Part shown: piece after piece, positions 18,521-31,465 of the stretch
How the letters are laid out: each line of letters begins with the position of its first letter
How positions within the stretch are numbered: the first letter of the stretch is position 1
Origin: Sphingobacteriia bacterium
GTDB taxonomy: Bacteria > Bacteroidota > Bacteroidia > Bacteroidales > 4484-276
NCBI GenBank assembly: GCA_009930115.1
Contig: RZYY01000007.1
Span: 1 to 49,912 of the forward strand
DNA: 49,912 bases
Direction of reading: 5' to 3'
Notes under the pieces: model-generated
What the model saw: only the letters and a program-made list of their open reading frames with translations
What the model was told of the DNA's origin: nothing
The model's database searches: none
Position numbers and translations under genes: made by a program

Positions 18521-20005
18521 ATGGAAGAATCTGAAAACAAAAAACAGGGAGTAGATCGCAGGTCATTTCTGCGCAACACAGCGCTTGCTTCAGCCGGATT
18601 TGTTATTTTACCAAGTCATGTTATTTCAGGATTAGGTTACCGTATGCCCAGCGATAAGCTGAATATAGCTGGAATAGGAGTTGGCGGACGCGGTGGAGGT
18701 GTAATTCGTGCTGTAAAAAGTGAAAATATCGTTGCCCTTTGCGATGTGGACTGGAAATATGCTTCCAAAATTTTTGGGGAATTTCCTGATGCCAAAAAGT
18801 ATTATGACTGGCGGGTAATGTTTGATGAAATGCGTGATTCAATTGATGCAGTAGTAGTAGGTACACCTGATCATTCCCATGCAATTATCAGCATCAACGC
18901 CATGAAATTGGGCAAGCATGTTTATTGCGAAAAACCATTGACACATTCAGTCTGGGAATCACGAAAAATGACAGAGGTTGCCAAAGAATACAAAGTGGCA
19001 ACTCAAATGGGCAACCAAGGCAATTCAGGAGAAGGTATCAGAAAGGTATGCGAATGGGTGTGGGATGGAGCTATTGGTGAAATCAGAGAAGCCCATGCCT
19101 GGACAAACCGACCGATATGGCCACAGGGACTTGAGCGTCCAAAAGAAGTGATGCTGATACCCGATACTCTCAAATGGGACCTTTTTCTGGGTCCGGCACG
19201 TGAGCGTCCCTACAATCCAATTTATACGCCCTGGAACTGGCGGGGCTGGTGGGATTTTGGAACAGGTGCTCTTGGAGATATGGCCTGCCATATCCTGGAC
19301 CCTATCTATAAAGCATTGCAATTAAAATACCCGGTTAAAGTACAGGGAAGCTCGTCTTTGTTTAATACTGAATCGCCGCCATTGGCTCAAGTAGTAAAAT
19401 ATGTTTTTCCTGAAAGAGAAAAATTCAGAAATATTGACATGCCGGAAGTGTCGGTAACCTGGTGGGATGGCGGATTGCTGCCACCGCGCCCCGAAGAGCT
19501 CCCCGAAGGGGAAATCATGGGACGAGACCCGGATGGAGGAATCTTACTCATTGGTACCAAAGGAAAAATCATGTCGGGATGCTATGGTAAGAATCCTTTC
19601 CTGCTGCCACTTGATCTTGATAAAAACTATAAAAGACCGGCACCCGAATTGCGCCGAATTACCACAGGTCATGAAATGGACTGGGTGCGTGCCTGCAAAG
19701 AAACCCCTGAATACAGAACCGAAGCAAGTTCTTATTTCGGATATTCGGGACCAATGAACGAAATGGTAGTGATGGGTGTTGTAGCTGTCAGGCTGCAGGA
19801 TTTAAAAAGAGAACTTCTATGGGACGGTAAAAATATGCAATTCACCAATATCAGCGACACCGACGAGATCAGGGTTGTACTCAGCGATAAATTTGAAATC
19901 ATTGACGGTCACCCGCATTTCGATACCCGTCATGAAACGATAAATGCAAAAGCTGCTGCTGATGAATACATCAAACATACCTACCGCGAAGGATGGAGCA
20001 TGTAG
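18521..20005 (+). CDS. Gfo/Idh/MocA family oxidoreductase, predicted Tat-exported
   Basis: DRRSFLRNTALASAGFVILP; LNIAGIGVGGRGGGVI; GTPDHSHAI; GKHVYCEKPLTHS. Confidence 0.9.
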   Translation: MEESENKKQGVDRRSFLRNTALASAGFVILPSHVISGLGYRMPSDKLNIAGIGVGGRGGGVIRAVKSENIVALCDVDWKYASKIFGEFPDAKKYYDWRVMFDEMRDSIDAVVVGTPDHSHAIISINAMKLGKHVYCEKPLTHSVWESRKMTEVAKEYKVATQMGNQGNSGEGIRKVCEWVWDGAIGEIREAHAWTNRPIWPQGLERPKEVMLIPDTLKWDLFLGPARERPYNPIYTPWNWRGWWDFGTGALGDMACHILDPIYKALQLKYPVKVQGSSSLFNTESPPLAQVVKYVFPEREKFRNIDMPEVSVTWWDGGLLPPRPEELPEGEIMGRDPDGGILLIGTKGKIMSGCYGKNPFLLPLDLDKNYKRPAPELRRITTGHEMDWVRACKETPEYRTEASSYFGYSGPMNEMVVMGVVAVRLQDLKRELLWDGKNMQFTNISDTDEIRVVLSDKFEIIDGHPHFDTRHETINAKAAADEYIKHTYREGWSM

Positions 20006-20048
20006 TTTATTTTAAATTTAAATTTATTAACCATAAAAAAAGAAAGGA

Positions 20049-20822
20049 ATGAAAATGAAAAAAATCATCTATTTGTTTGTTATTGCCTTTGCTTTGGCAT
20101 CGTGCGCTGGTCAACAGTCAAAAACCACGGATGAATCTGCTGCTGTTGAGGAGCCGTTGGCTGACAATGTACTTACAGAGGCTGAAATCAATGAAGGCTG
20201 GATATTACTGTTCGACGGCAAAGAACCTGGCAAATGGCGCGGATACAACAAAGATTATTTCCCCACCGGGTGGAAAGTTGAAGACGGTACGCTGCGTTGT
20301 CTTGCCTCAGGCCGCGGAGAAGCTGGCGGCACCGAGGGTGGTGATATCATCTACGACGAAAAATTTCAGAATTTCGAATTATCACTTGAGTGGAAAATCT
20401 CACCGGGTGGAAACAGTGGAATTTTGTATCTGGCACAGGAACTTCCCGACAAAACCATCTGGCAAACTGCACCCGAGATGCAGGTGCTCGACAACACCAC
20501 ACATCCTGACGGACGAGACGGACTTCACAGCGCAGGAGCCTTGTATGACATGATTGGAGTAGCTCAGGATAAAGTAAAACCCGTTGGCGAATGGAACCAG
20601 GTTAAGATACTCGTCTTTAAAGGCCTGGTGGAACATTGGCTCAATGGCGAAAAAGTTGTTGAATATCATTTGTGGACACCCGAATGGTACGAAATGGTTG
20701 CTAAAAGCAAGTTTCCAGAATATAACCCCGACTGGGCTCAAGTAGCCGGTGAAGGTTTTATTGGCCTGCAGGACCACGGTGATGATGTTTGGTATAAAAA
20801 TATCAAACTGAAGAAATTATAA
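20049..20822 (+). CDS. DUF1080 (3-keto-disaccharide hydrolase-like) lipoprotein
   Basis: Lipobox ALASCAGQ; EGWILLFDGKEPGKWRGYN, WKVEDGTLRC, FELSLEWKISPGGNSGILYL, EWNQVKILVFKGLVEHWLNGEKVVEY and GFIGLQDHGDDVWYKNIKLKKL are DUF1080 motifs. Confidence 0.93.
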   Translation: MKMKKIIYLFVIAFALASCAGQQSKTTDESAAVEEPLADNVLTEAEINEGWILLFDGKEPGKWRGYNKDYFPTGWKVEDGTLRCLASGRGEAGGTEGGDIIYDEKFQNFELSLEWKISPGGNSGILYLAQELPDKTIWQTAPEMQVLDNTTHPDGRDGLHSAGALYDMIGVAQDKVKPVGEWNQVKILVFKGLVEHWLNGEKVVEYHLWTPEWYEMVAKSKFPEYNPDWAQVAGEGFIGLQDHGDDVWYKNIKLKKL

Positions 20823-20834
20823 AAGTCTCATACG

Positions 20835-20879
20835 AAAAAACCCTGCCTGAATTCAATAATACCGGCAGGGTTTTTTATT
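20835..20879 (+). terminator. Rho-independent-type terminator after the DUF1080 gene
   Basis: AAAAAACCCTGCC ... GGCAGGGTTTTTT inverted repeat, 13 bp arms including the A/T tracts. Confidence 0.85.
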
Positions 20880-21008
20880 TGGGTATTTTTAGATTGATTG
20901 TTATTTAACAGCTTTGGTCAAAACCGCAATTAAATTTTGAATGTACCTGTTTGTTGAGATTTCCGATTAAATTTGTGGATTAATTCAATTGTTCATAAAA
21001 CTGATTAA

Positions 21009-24839
<3,831 letters not shown>

Positions 24840-25059
24840 TTCGAAATCGACACCTAAAAACCAATAGGTCGTCACATTTACGAAACTCACCGGCTAATCA
24901 GCTACAATAAAAAATCCAATGGTCTTATCACTGGAAGGAAATCCGCCTTTCTTGTAAGTGAATAATTTTTTCGCAGTGTGGTTTTTTTATTATGGTTGTT
25001 TGTAATGAGTCATTAGTTTGTTACGCTCATTTATTAATGAAAAAGCTTGGTGTCAAGGC

Positions 25060-25093
25060 AAAAAAAATCCCGGTAACCAGAGGCTGCCGGGAC
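25060..25093 (-). terminator. Terminator hairpin for the OmpA/TPR lipoprotein gene
   Basis: On the minus strand: TCCCGG ... CCGGGA followed by TTTTTTT, just 3' of the stop at 25112. Confidence 0.75.
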
Positions 25094-25111
25094 TTTTCAT
25101 CAATCATTTTG

Positions 25112-27016
25112 TTATTTAACGAGTTCCATAAACTCAGTAAGGTTGAAATATTTGATAAATTCTCTGTCAATTTTTGCTTCAGCTTTGTATTTGTTATCAA
25201 CTCTGATAGCTTTTTCCAGATTGTTGAGCATCATGGTCTGGTTGTTTGTGCGTGCTCCCACCACAGCAAGTAAGTAATAGGTATCGCCATTCTTTCTGGC
25301 ACATTCAAGATTAGAAGCTGCATCACTTGTATTGCCATCAATCAGCTGTGCTAAAGCCATGTTGTAGTTACAATTAACGCCGCTAAATTTGCTCAGAGCA
25401 CCTTTATAATCGGCTTTTGAAAGAGCTACCAATCCTAAGTTGTAATTGTTGTCAACACCCATTCTGTTAGCATTATTGAAATATTTTTCTGCTTCTGCAA
25501 AATTGTTTTCAATTGCGTAAACTACACCGATGTTATTAGCAATAAGTCCATTATTAGGATTGAGTTTTTCTGCTTTTTCGAAATAATCTCTAGCTTCAGA
25601 AGTTTTACCAAGTTTTAATGCCATGTATCCAGCATTGTTTTGGGCTTCCCAACTATTGTCAAATTGATTGGCAGCAGCTTTGTAAATATTGTATTTGGTA
25701 GTCCAGTCCTGGGTAAGTGTGGCAGCATAGAGCAATTCTGCCTGGCTGAGTTCAGCCGGACTGGTTGTGGCAAGACGTGCGATTTCATCATCTGTTTTCT
25801 TGGGTTCGTAACAGGTAACGGTGATTTCGGCACGACGCTGGGCTGGCAAAATTTCGGATTCGAGTTCAGGGAAAATCAGGATCATGTTTCTGATTTCTTC
25901 TTCACGCTGCTCTGGTTTTGATGATCTTACAACATTCAGGATAGGTTGTTTGTCCTGAATATTGGATGCTTCAACCTTGGTAACAAAGCTGTTCCAGTCG
26001 GGACCGTTTCCTACCATTTTGAAATTCAGGTCGTTTTTAGCATTTTTGTAGGTAACTTTTGTGTCCTTTTCTTTGGCTATACGGTCGAAAGCTTTGTAAA
26101 GAATGTCGGCAGCAGTATTTGCTCTTCTTTCAGACAGGCCGTCGTTGAAAGTTTCTTCACCTTCGGGGGATGCCCATCCGTTGATCACAACGTCTTTTAT
26201 TTCCCATCCCTGACTAACAAAGTTATTTACCTCCTCAAGAAGGTTGGTAACATTGTATTTTTTATTCCATTCGAGATTAGTATCATAGTTATGCTTGTTT
26301 TTGGCAAAATAGACGGTAGCATTTTTGCTTGCAAGCGTTACTTTTTCATAACCATGAGGAGCCAGACCGAGCAGATCAACTTTGCTTTCTTCTTTTACCT
26401 GGTAAGCAGAGAGGTCAATATTTCCATTGGCATCGCGTACCGGGTTTACTTCGCCTACTTCGACGATCTCGCGTACTTCATTTTCGACTTTGATTTTGTG
26501 TGAGGTGCAGATTATTCCATCAGCAAGTTTCTTTTCGCCGAGGATAACAGATTTTTTCATTCCGCGTGCATCTTCAAATGTCATGCCTGCAGCGATCGGG
26601 TCTTTTGTAAGAAATGCCACACTGGTAACAATCAGCTCAGAGGCTTTCATTTCTTTGGTAAAACTGAAAGATTCAGTATAAGTAAATGAACCTCCTTCGG
26701 CATAAGAAATGGTAATGCCTTCACCAGATACACTTTCACCTTTCAGGACAAGTGGTCTCAATTCAAGCTGCCCACCTTCATATTCAATTGTCGGCTGGAA
26801 TAAAACGGCTGCTTTTTTATTGAAAAACTTGGCAGGCATGGTACCTTTTACAGTGAAATTCACTATGCCACCTTTTGATTCAAGAACTTCAGGTGTCACT
26901 TCATACGTGATGGATTCAAAGTTCTTGGCCATTTTGTTCAGAGAATTACACCCTGCAAACAATGCAGCGATTAAAATTAATCCTGCAAACTTCAGAAAAG
27001 TTTTCTTTTGATTCAT
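25112..27016 (-). CDS. Lipoprotein with internal OmpA-like domain and C-terminal TPR repeats
   Basis: Lipobox ALFAGCNS; OmpA-like VVINGWASPEGEETFNDGLSERRANTAADIL; TPR units such as EAQNNAGYMALKLGKTSEARDYFEKAEKLNPNNGLIANNIGVVYAI. Confidence 0.82.
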   Translation of the reverse strand: MNQKKTFLKFAGLILIAALFAGCNSLNKMAKNFESITYEVTPEVLESKGGIVNFTVKGTMPAKFFNKKAAVLFQPTIEYEGGQLELRPLVLKGESVSGEGITISYAEGGSFTYTESFSFTKEMKASELIVTSVAFLTKDPIAAGMTFEDARGMKKSVILGEKKLADGIICTSHKIKVENEVREIVEVGEVNPVRDANGNIDLSAYQVKEESKVDLLGLAPHGYEKVTLASKNATVYFAKNKHNYDTNLEWNKKYNVTNLLEEVNNFVSQGWEIKDVVINGWASPEGEETFNDGLSERRANTAADILYKAFDRIAKEKDTKVTYKNAKNDLNFKMVGNGPDWNSFVTKVEASNIQDKQPILNVVRSSKPEQREEEIRNMILIFPELESEILPAQRRAEITVTCYEPKKTDDEIARLATTSPAELSQAELLYAATLTQDWTTKYNIYKAAANQFDNSWEAQNNAGYMALKLGKTSEARDYFEKAEKLNPNNGLIANNIGVVYAIENNFAEAEKYFNNANRMGVDNNYNLGLVALSKADYKGALSKFSGVNCNYNMALAQLIDGNTSDAASNLECARKNGDTYYLLAVVGARTNNQTMMLNNLEKAIRVDNKYKAEAKIDREFIKYFNLTEFMELVK

Positions 27017-27188
27017 TTCTTTATTTGTTTAGTAGTTAGTAAAATTTTGTCTATGTGTATGTTTATTAATTCGCATTAAAATTACAAAAAAAAATCACAA
27101 AATCAGCTTTTGTTAAAAGTAAAATATTTTGCAAATGTATGATTTTCTACTGGTTTGAAAAATTTTTTGTTTGTTATCGCCGTCAAAT

Positions 27189-27731
27189 TTAAGATTTCTT
27201 AGTAAAATGCCAAAACAAACTCCAGATGACAATCCCTGCTGAAACAGATATATTTAGCGAATGTTTGGTGCCAAATTGCGGAATTTCAATGCAAAAGTCA
27301 CAGATATTTACCACATCCTGGTCAACACCTTTTACTTCGTGGCCGAAAACAATTGCCAGCCTGGTATCCGGAGAAATGCTGATTTTTTCGAGTGAAACGG
27401 CATTGCTCACTTGTTCAATTGCGGCTATTGTATAACCACTGGATTTAAGTTTTTCCACTGCACGGATTGTACTGTCAAAGTAATGCCACTTAACGGTCTC
27501 CGTGGCTCCAAGTGCGGTTTTGTGAATATCACGGTGTGGCGGGCAGGCTGTAATTCCGCATAAATAAATGGATTCAACAAGAAAAGCATCAGCTGTACGA
27601 AAAACTGATCCTATGTTGTTGTGGCTTCGTACATTGTCCAGAACGATAACCAGAGGGATTTTTCGGGTTTGAAAATATTCTTCAGGAGATTTGCGGTTAA
27701 GTTCATTGTTGGGAATCTTACGTTTTAGCAT
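27189..27731 (-). CDS. TrmH/SpoU family RNA 2'-O-methyltransferase
   Basis: LDNVRSHNNIGSVFRTADAF, AIVFGHEVKGVDQDVV, FCIEIPQFGTKHSLNISVSAGIVIW SpoU motifs. Confidence 0.92.
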   Translation of the reverse strand: MLKRKIPNNELNRKSPEEYFQTRKIPLVIVLDNVRSHNNIGSVFRTADAFLVESIYLCGITACPPHRDIHKTALGATETVKWHYFDSTIRAVEKLKSSGYTIAAIEQVSNAVSLEKISISPDTRLAIVFGHEVKGVDQDVVNICDFCIEIPQFGTKHSLNISVSAGIVIWSLFWHFTKKS

Positions 27732-27824
27732 GGTTCAGTTCAAGTTTTAAAAAATTTTCTAAAAAACAGATTTTATTAAAAATTAAATTGTCAATAGAAA
27801 AGATAGAGGGAAATTCATTTATTG

Positions 27825-28331
27825 TCATGCGATTCCAAGATTTTTGCCATAGATCAATTGTCCGCAGATACAATCATTCAGATTGACGATATCCGGCAGA
27901 TGACCCCACTCGACAAAGCCAAAATTCCTGAGTATTCCGGCGCTTTTATAATTGATATCAAGCAAAATGGCAAATAAATTTCTGATGCCAATTCTCCGAC
28001 AGTCAGTCAGCATGTGCCCAATAAGTAATTTCCCAAATCCCCGGTTGTGATATTGATAATCAATGTAATAGCTGATCTCGGCGGTAGTTTTTAATCCATT
28101 TCTTCCTTTTCGGTAAGGGCTGATTGACCCCCAGCCTGTAACCCTTTCTTCTGCTTCGATAATATAAACAGGGAAAGTGTTTTGTTCATGTTCGGAAAAC
28201 CATTTCCGGCGTTGATCAGTAGTTACCGGATCAATGTCGGCAGTTACATTACCGGATCTGACAGCCTGGTTATAAATGTCAACGATTATCGGAAGGTCAT
28301 CAATGGTGGCAAATCTGATAATAGGATGCAT
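27825..28331 (-). CDS. GNAT family N-acetyltransferase (phosphinothricin acetyltransferase-like)
   Basis: IRFATIDDLPIIVDIYNQAV, EISYYIDYQYHNRGFGKLLIGHML, AILLDINYKSAGILRNFGFVEWGHL. Confidence 0.9.
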   Translation of the reverse strand: MHPIIRFATIDDLPIIVDIYNQAVRSGNVTADIDPVTTDQRRKWFSEHEQNTFPVYIIEAEERVTGWGSISPYRKGRNGLKTTAEISYYIDYQYHNRGFGKLLIGHMLTDCRRIGIRNLFAILLDINYKSAGILRNFGFVEWGHLPDIVNLNDCICGQLIYGKNLGIA

Positions 28332-28385
28332 GACTTGTTTAAAAAAATAGGATGATTTATTTTGTTGGTTAATGTGAATGTTTTT

Positions 28386-29138
28386 TCATTGTGAGAGTCT
28401 GCTGATTTTTTCTTTAACCCGCCTGATTTCTTCACCATTAGCTCTGATAATCTGGTATTCCTGGTTTTTGGCAATGCCCATGGACAGGTTGGGATTTGCA
28501 TAATGCATTGCTGAAGGGTAGGTTTTTTTTGCTGAAAGATGTATTTCTTTAACTCCTGTTAAATGAATTATTTCTGCAGCATTTTCGGAGGTTATTCCGC
28601 TTCCTGCCATAATTGAAATACGATTTCCGGCCTGCTTAACCAAAGCAGCGATGGTTTTTTCCCCCTGAACAGCAGTTTCCTGCTTTCCCGAAGTAAGAAT
28701 ACGTTGTGCACCGGTTGCGATTACGTCTTCCAATGCACGGGCAGGATTGTCGGTCATATCAAAAGCACGATGGAAAGTTACCTGCATGGGAAAGGCAAGA
28801 TCAACAAGCATGGACGTGCGATGGATGTCAATTGAGCCGTCAGCTTTCAGGATTCCAGTTACTACCCCATCAGCACCGGCATTTTTTACGAATTCAATGT
28901 CTTTCAACATTGTCTTGAATTCCTGTTCGGTATAGAGAAAATCACCACCACGGGGACGGATCATAACAAAGAGTTGGATGGAGAGTAAATAGCGTGCTGT
29001 TACAATTGTTCCTGGACCGGGTGTAGTTCCTCCACTAGCAGGTGCAGCACACAGTTCCACGCGGTGGGCACCATTTTTTTGTGCTATTGTCGCAGATTCG
29101 ATATCGTAAGCGCAAATTTCGAGTTGAATGCCTGACAT
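28386..29138 (-). CDS. cutC: CutC family protein (copper homeostasis annotation)
   Basis: LEICAYDIESATIAQKNGAHRVELCAAPASGGTTPGPGTI, MIRPRGGDFLYTEQE, VTFHRAFDM, RILTSGK. Confidence 0.93.
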   Translation of the reverse strand: MSGIQLEICAYDIESATIAQKNGAHRVELCAAPASGGTTPGPGTIVTARYLLSIQLFVMIRPRGGDFLYTEQEFKTMLKDIEFVKNAGADGVVTGILKADGSIDIHRTSMLVDLAFPMQVTFHRAFDMTDNPARALEDVIATGAQRILTSGKQETAVQGEKTIAALVKQAGNRISIMAGSGITSENAAEIIHLTGVKEIHLSAKKTYPSAMHYANPNLSMGIAKNQEYQIIRANGEEIRRVKEKISRLSQ

Positions 29139-29192
29139 AAGATGAATTTTAATGCTGTGGCAAAGATAATTATGAAAGGATATCCATAACGT

Positions 29193-29229
29193 AAAAAAGG
29201 TTTGTAATCAATGTATTACAAACCTTTTT
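29193..29229 (-). terminator. Terminator after tRNA-Ala (hairpin usable on either strand)
   Basis: Perfect inverted repeat AAAAAGGTTTGTAAT-CAATGT-ATTACAAACCTTTTT immediately 3' of the tRNA. Confidence 0.8.
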
Positions 29230-29237
29230 CGAAGTAG

Positions 29238-29311
29238 TGGAGCGTAGGGGAATCGAACCCCTGACCTTTAGACTGCCAGTCTAACGCTCTAGCCAACTGA
29301 GCTAACGCCCC
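29238..29311 (-). tRNA. tRNA-Ala(GGC)
   Basis: Reverse complement GGGGCGTTAGCTCAGTTGGCTAGAGCGTTAGACTGGCAGTCTAAAGGTCAGGGGTTCGATTCCCCTACGCTCCA; loop CTGGCAG gives anticodon GGC; acceptor stem has the G3:U70 alanine identity pair. CCA is not encoded. Confidence 0.95.
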
Positions 29312-29382
29312 CTCTTGTTAAAAACAACAGCGTGCAAAATTAAAATTTTTCTACCCAATTAGTGAAATTTTTCATTAAAAAT

Positions 29383-30159
29383 TCACTTTCGGGGTTTTCT
29401 TAAAACAATATAAAAACCCGCCAGAATAAACGGAATACTTAGCCATTGGCCCATATTCAATGTCATATTGGTTTCGAAGGCAACCTGTGGTTCTTTCACA
29501 AATTCGATCAGAAACCTTACTACAAACAGAAGGATAAGGAACATTCCGAAAATAAAACCTTCTTTAGGCTTTCCATTATTTTTCCAGTAGTACCAAAGCA
29601 GGTAAGCAAAAATTAACAGATAACTCAACCCTTCATAAATTTGTGTAGGATGCCGCGGAAACTCATCCTGAGAGGTGAAAACAAAAGCCCAGGGGACTGT
29701 AGTTACCTCGCCGTAAATTTCAGAATTCATCAAATTGCCCATGCGAATAAAAAACCCCCCGAGTGCTACCACTATTACCAGGCGATCGAGTACCCAGAAA
29801 AAACTTTTTTTGTTTTTGCGTGAAAAGAGCCATATTGCGAACAAAATACCAATAGCAGCACCATGTGAGGCCAGCCCTCCCTGCCAGATTTTTAGAATAG
29901 AAACCGGATCAGCAAGAAAATGTTCCGGCTCATAGAAAAAGACGTGACCCAAACGTGCCCCGATAATGGTAGCAATGAAAACATAGGTTGCCAGCTGATC
30001 TAAAAGATTTACAGGCAGTTTTTCGTGCTTGAAAATTCGCATTAAAATGATGTAACCAAAGAAAAAAGCTGCAGCAAAAAGCAATCCGTACCACCTTACA
30101 GGCAAAACGTCGGGAAATATTTCGGGGTTAACACTCCAATGAATGTAATTCAACAACAT
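29383..30159 (-). CDS. lgt: Prolipoprotein diacylglyceryl transferase
   Basis: VRWYGLLFAAAFFFGY, GARLGHVFFYEP, GGLASHGAAIG, IRMGNLMNSEIYG and HPTQIYEGLSYL are Lgt signatures. The ORF extends to 30192 but the internal ATG at 30159 (MLLNYIHW) is the likely start. Confidence 0.94.
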   Translation of the reverse strand: MLLNYIHWSVNPEIFPDVLPVRWYGLLFAAAFFFGYIILMRIFKHEKLPVNLLDQLATYVFIATIIGARLGHVFFYEPEHFLADPVSILKIWQGGLASHGAAIGILFAIWLFSRKNKKSFFWVLDRLVIVVALGGFFIRMGNLMNSEIYGEVTTVPWAFVFTSQDEFPRHPTQIYEGLSYLLIFAYLLWYYWKNNGKPKEGFIFGMFLILLFVVRFLIEFVKEPQVAFETNMTLNMGQWLSIPFILAGFYIVLRKPRK

Positions 30160-30314
30160 AGCAATTTTTTCGGCAAAGATAGTTTTTAACAAGAACTTAA
30201 AAAGCAGCTTTGTCTGTTGATATTTTTTTGTGGGTTGCTTTTATGTTGTTGTCAACGTTTATATTTAAAGATTTTTTTACTTTTAACCCCGCGATTCAGG
30301 TTGATCTATTCCTT

Positions 30315-31409
30315 ATGCTGATTTATAAAATCGGACTGACTTTGCTCCCTGGTGTGGGAGATGTGCTTGGCAAAAAGCTTGTGGCTTATTGTGGAGGCGT
30401 TGAAGCAGTATTTAAGCAAAGCAGACAGGCAATTGAAAAAATTCCCGGGATTGGTGAAAAACTGGTAAACAGCATTCTTTCACAAAATGTGCTGCATCGT
30501 GCAGAAGAAGAAATAGCATTTATTGAAAAGCATAACATCACCCCACTTTTTTATCTTGACAAACAGTACCCGGAATTACTCAAACATTGTCCTGACGGGC
30601 CTGTTTTGCTCTATTATAAGGGAAGCGCACCTCTTAATGTTACAAGAATAGTGAGTATTGTTGGTACCCGAAAAGCCACGGAATATGGTAAAGAAATTTG
30701 CGATAAACTGGTGAAAGGGTTATCGGAATATAATGTCCTAATATTAAGCGGGCTGGCTTATGGTATTGATACATGTGCACATCGCAGCGCACTTGATTAT
30801 CAACTGAATACGGTTGCAGTACTTGGACATGGTCTCGACCGTATTTACCCTTACATGAACCGTGGTTTAGCTGCTAAAATACTGGATCAGGGTGGTTTGC
30901 TCACGGAGTTTATGACTAAAACCCTTCCGGACAGGGAAAATTTTCCTCAACGTAACCGCATTATAGCCGGGATGGCTGATGCAACGGTAGTAGTGGAAGC
31001 AGCAAAAACAGGCGGAGCTCTTATCACTGCTGCAATTGCAAATTCATACAGCCGTGACGTGTTTGCGATACCGGGCAGAGTTGGCGATAACTGGTCAGAA
31101 GGTTGTAATTTACTTATCAGAGATAATAAAGCTGCTCTTATTCAGGATGCAGATGACCTGGCTATGATGATGGGATGGGAAAATATAAAAACCACACCAA
31201 AAAACAAACAACCTGAATTATTTGCTGAATTGTCACCTGAAGAAGAAAAAATTGTTACCATCATGAGGGTTAATGGTAATATGGGCATTGATGATATTAC
31301 CCTGAAAACAGGTTTAACTGCTGGGAGAGTAGCAGCTTTACTGCTAAATCTTGAATTTCAGGGCATTATCAGGGCATTGCCCGGGAAAATGTTTAAACTT
31401 GACCGATAA
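30315..31409 (+). CDS. dprA: DNA-processing protein DprA
   Basis: VSIVGTRKATEYGKEICDKL, ILSGLAYGIDTCAHRSAL, TVAVLGHGLDRIYP, FPQRNRIIAGMADATVVVEAAKTGGALITA, with a C-terminal winged helix. The ORF track starts at 30210; ATG 30315 (MLIYKIGL) fits the family better. Confidence 0.93.
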   Translation: MLIYKIGLTLLPGVGDVLGKKLVAYCGGVEAVFKQSRQAIEKIPGIGEKLVNSILSQNVLHRAEEEIAFIEKHNITPLFYLDKQYPELLKHCPDGPVLLYYKGSAPLNVTRIVSIVGTRKATEYGKEICDKLVKGLSEYNVLILSGLAYGIDTCAHRSALDYQLNTVAVLGHGLDRIYPYMNRGLAAKILDQGGLLTEFMTKTLPDRENFPQRNRIIAGMADATVVVEAAKTGGALITAAIANSYSRDVFAIPGRVGDNWSEGCNLLIRDNKAALIQDADDLAMMMGWENIKTTPKNKQPELFAELSPEEEKIVTIMRVNGNMGIDDITLKTGLTAGRVAALLLNLEFQGIIRALPGKMFKLDR

Positions 31410-31437
31410 TTCAATTTTTACCGAAAATAATCAAAAT

Positions 31438-31461
31438 TATCAGCTTAAAAATTGCTGATAA
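31438..31461. terminator. Hairpin between convergent dprA and the DUF2723 gene
   Basis: TTATCAGC-TTAAAAATT-GCTGATAA, 8 bp arms in a 56 bp convergent gap; T-run weak. Confidence 0.45.
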
Positions 31462-31465
31462 AGGA

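Noticed and set aside
20077-20553. 158 aa + ORF in alternative frame
   Set aside because: Overlaps the DUF1080 gene in another frame; composition not protein-like.
25946-26503. 185 aa + ORF
   Set aside because: Antisense to the OmpA/TPR lipoprotein; Phe/Val-rich shadow translation, not a real membrane protein.
28286-28501. 71 aa minus ORF spanning the cutC/GNAT gap
   Set aside because: Mostly out-of-frame cutC sequence; no motif.
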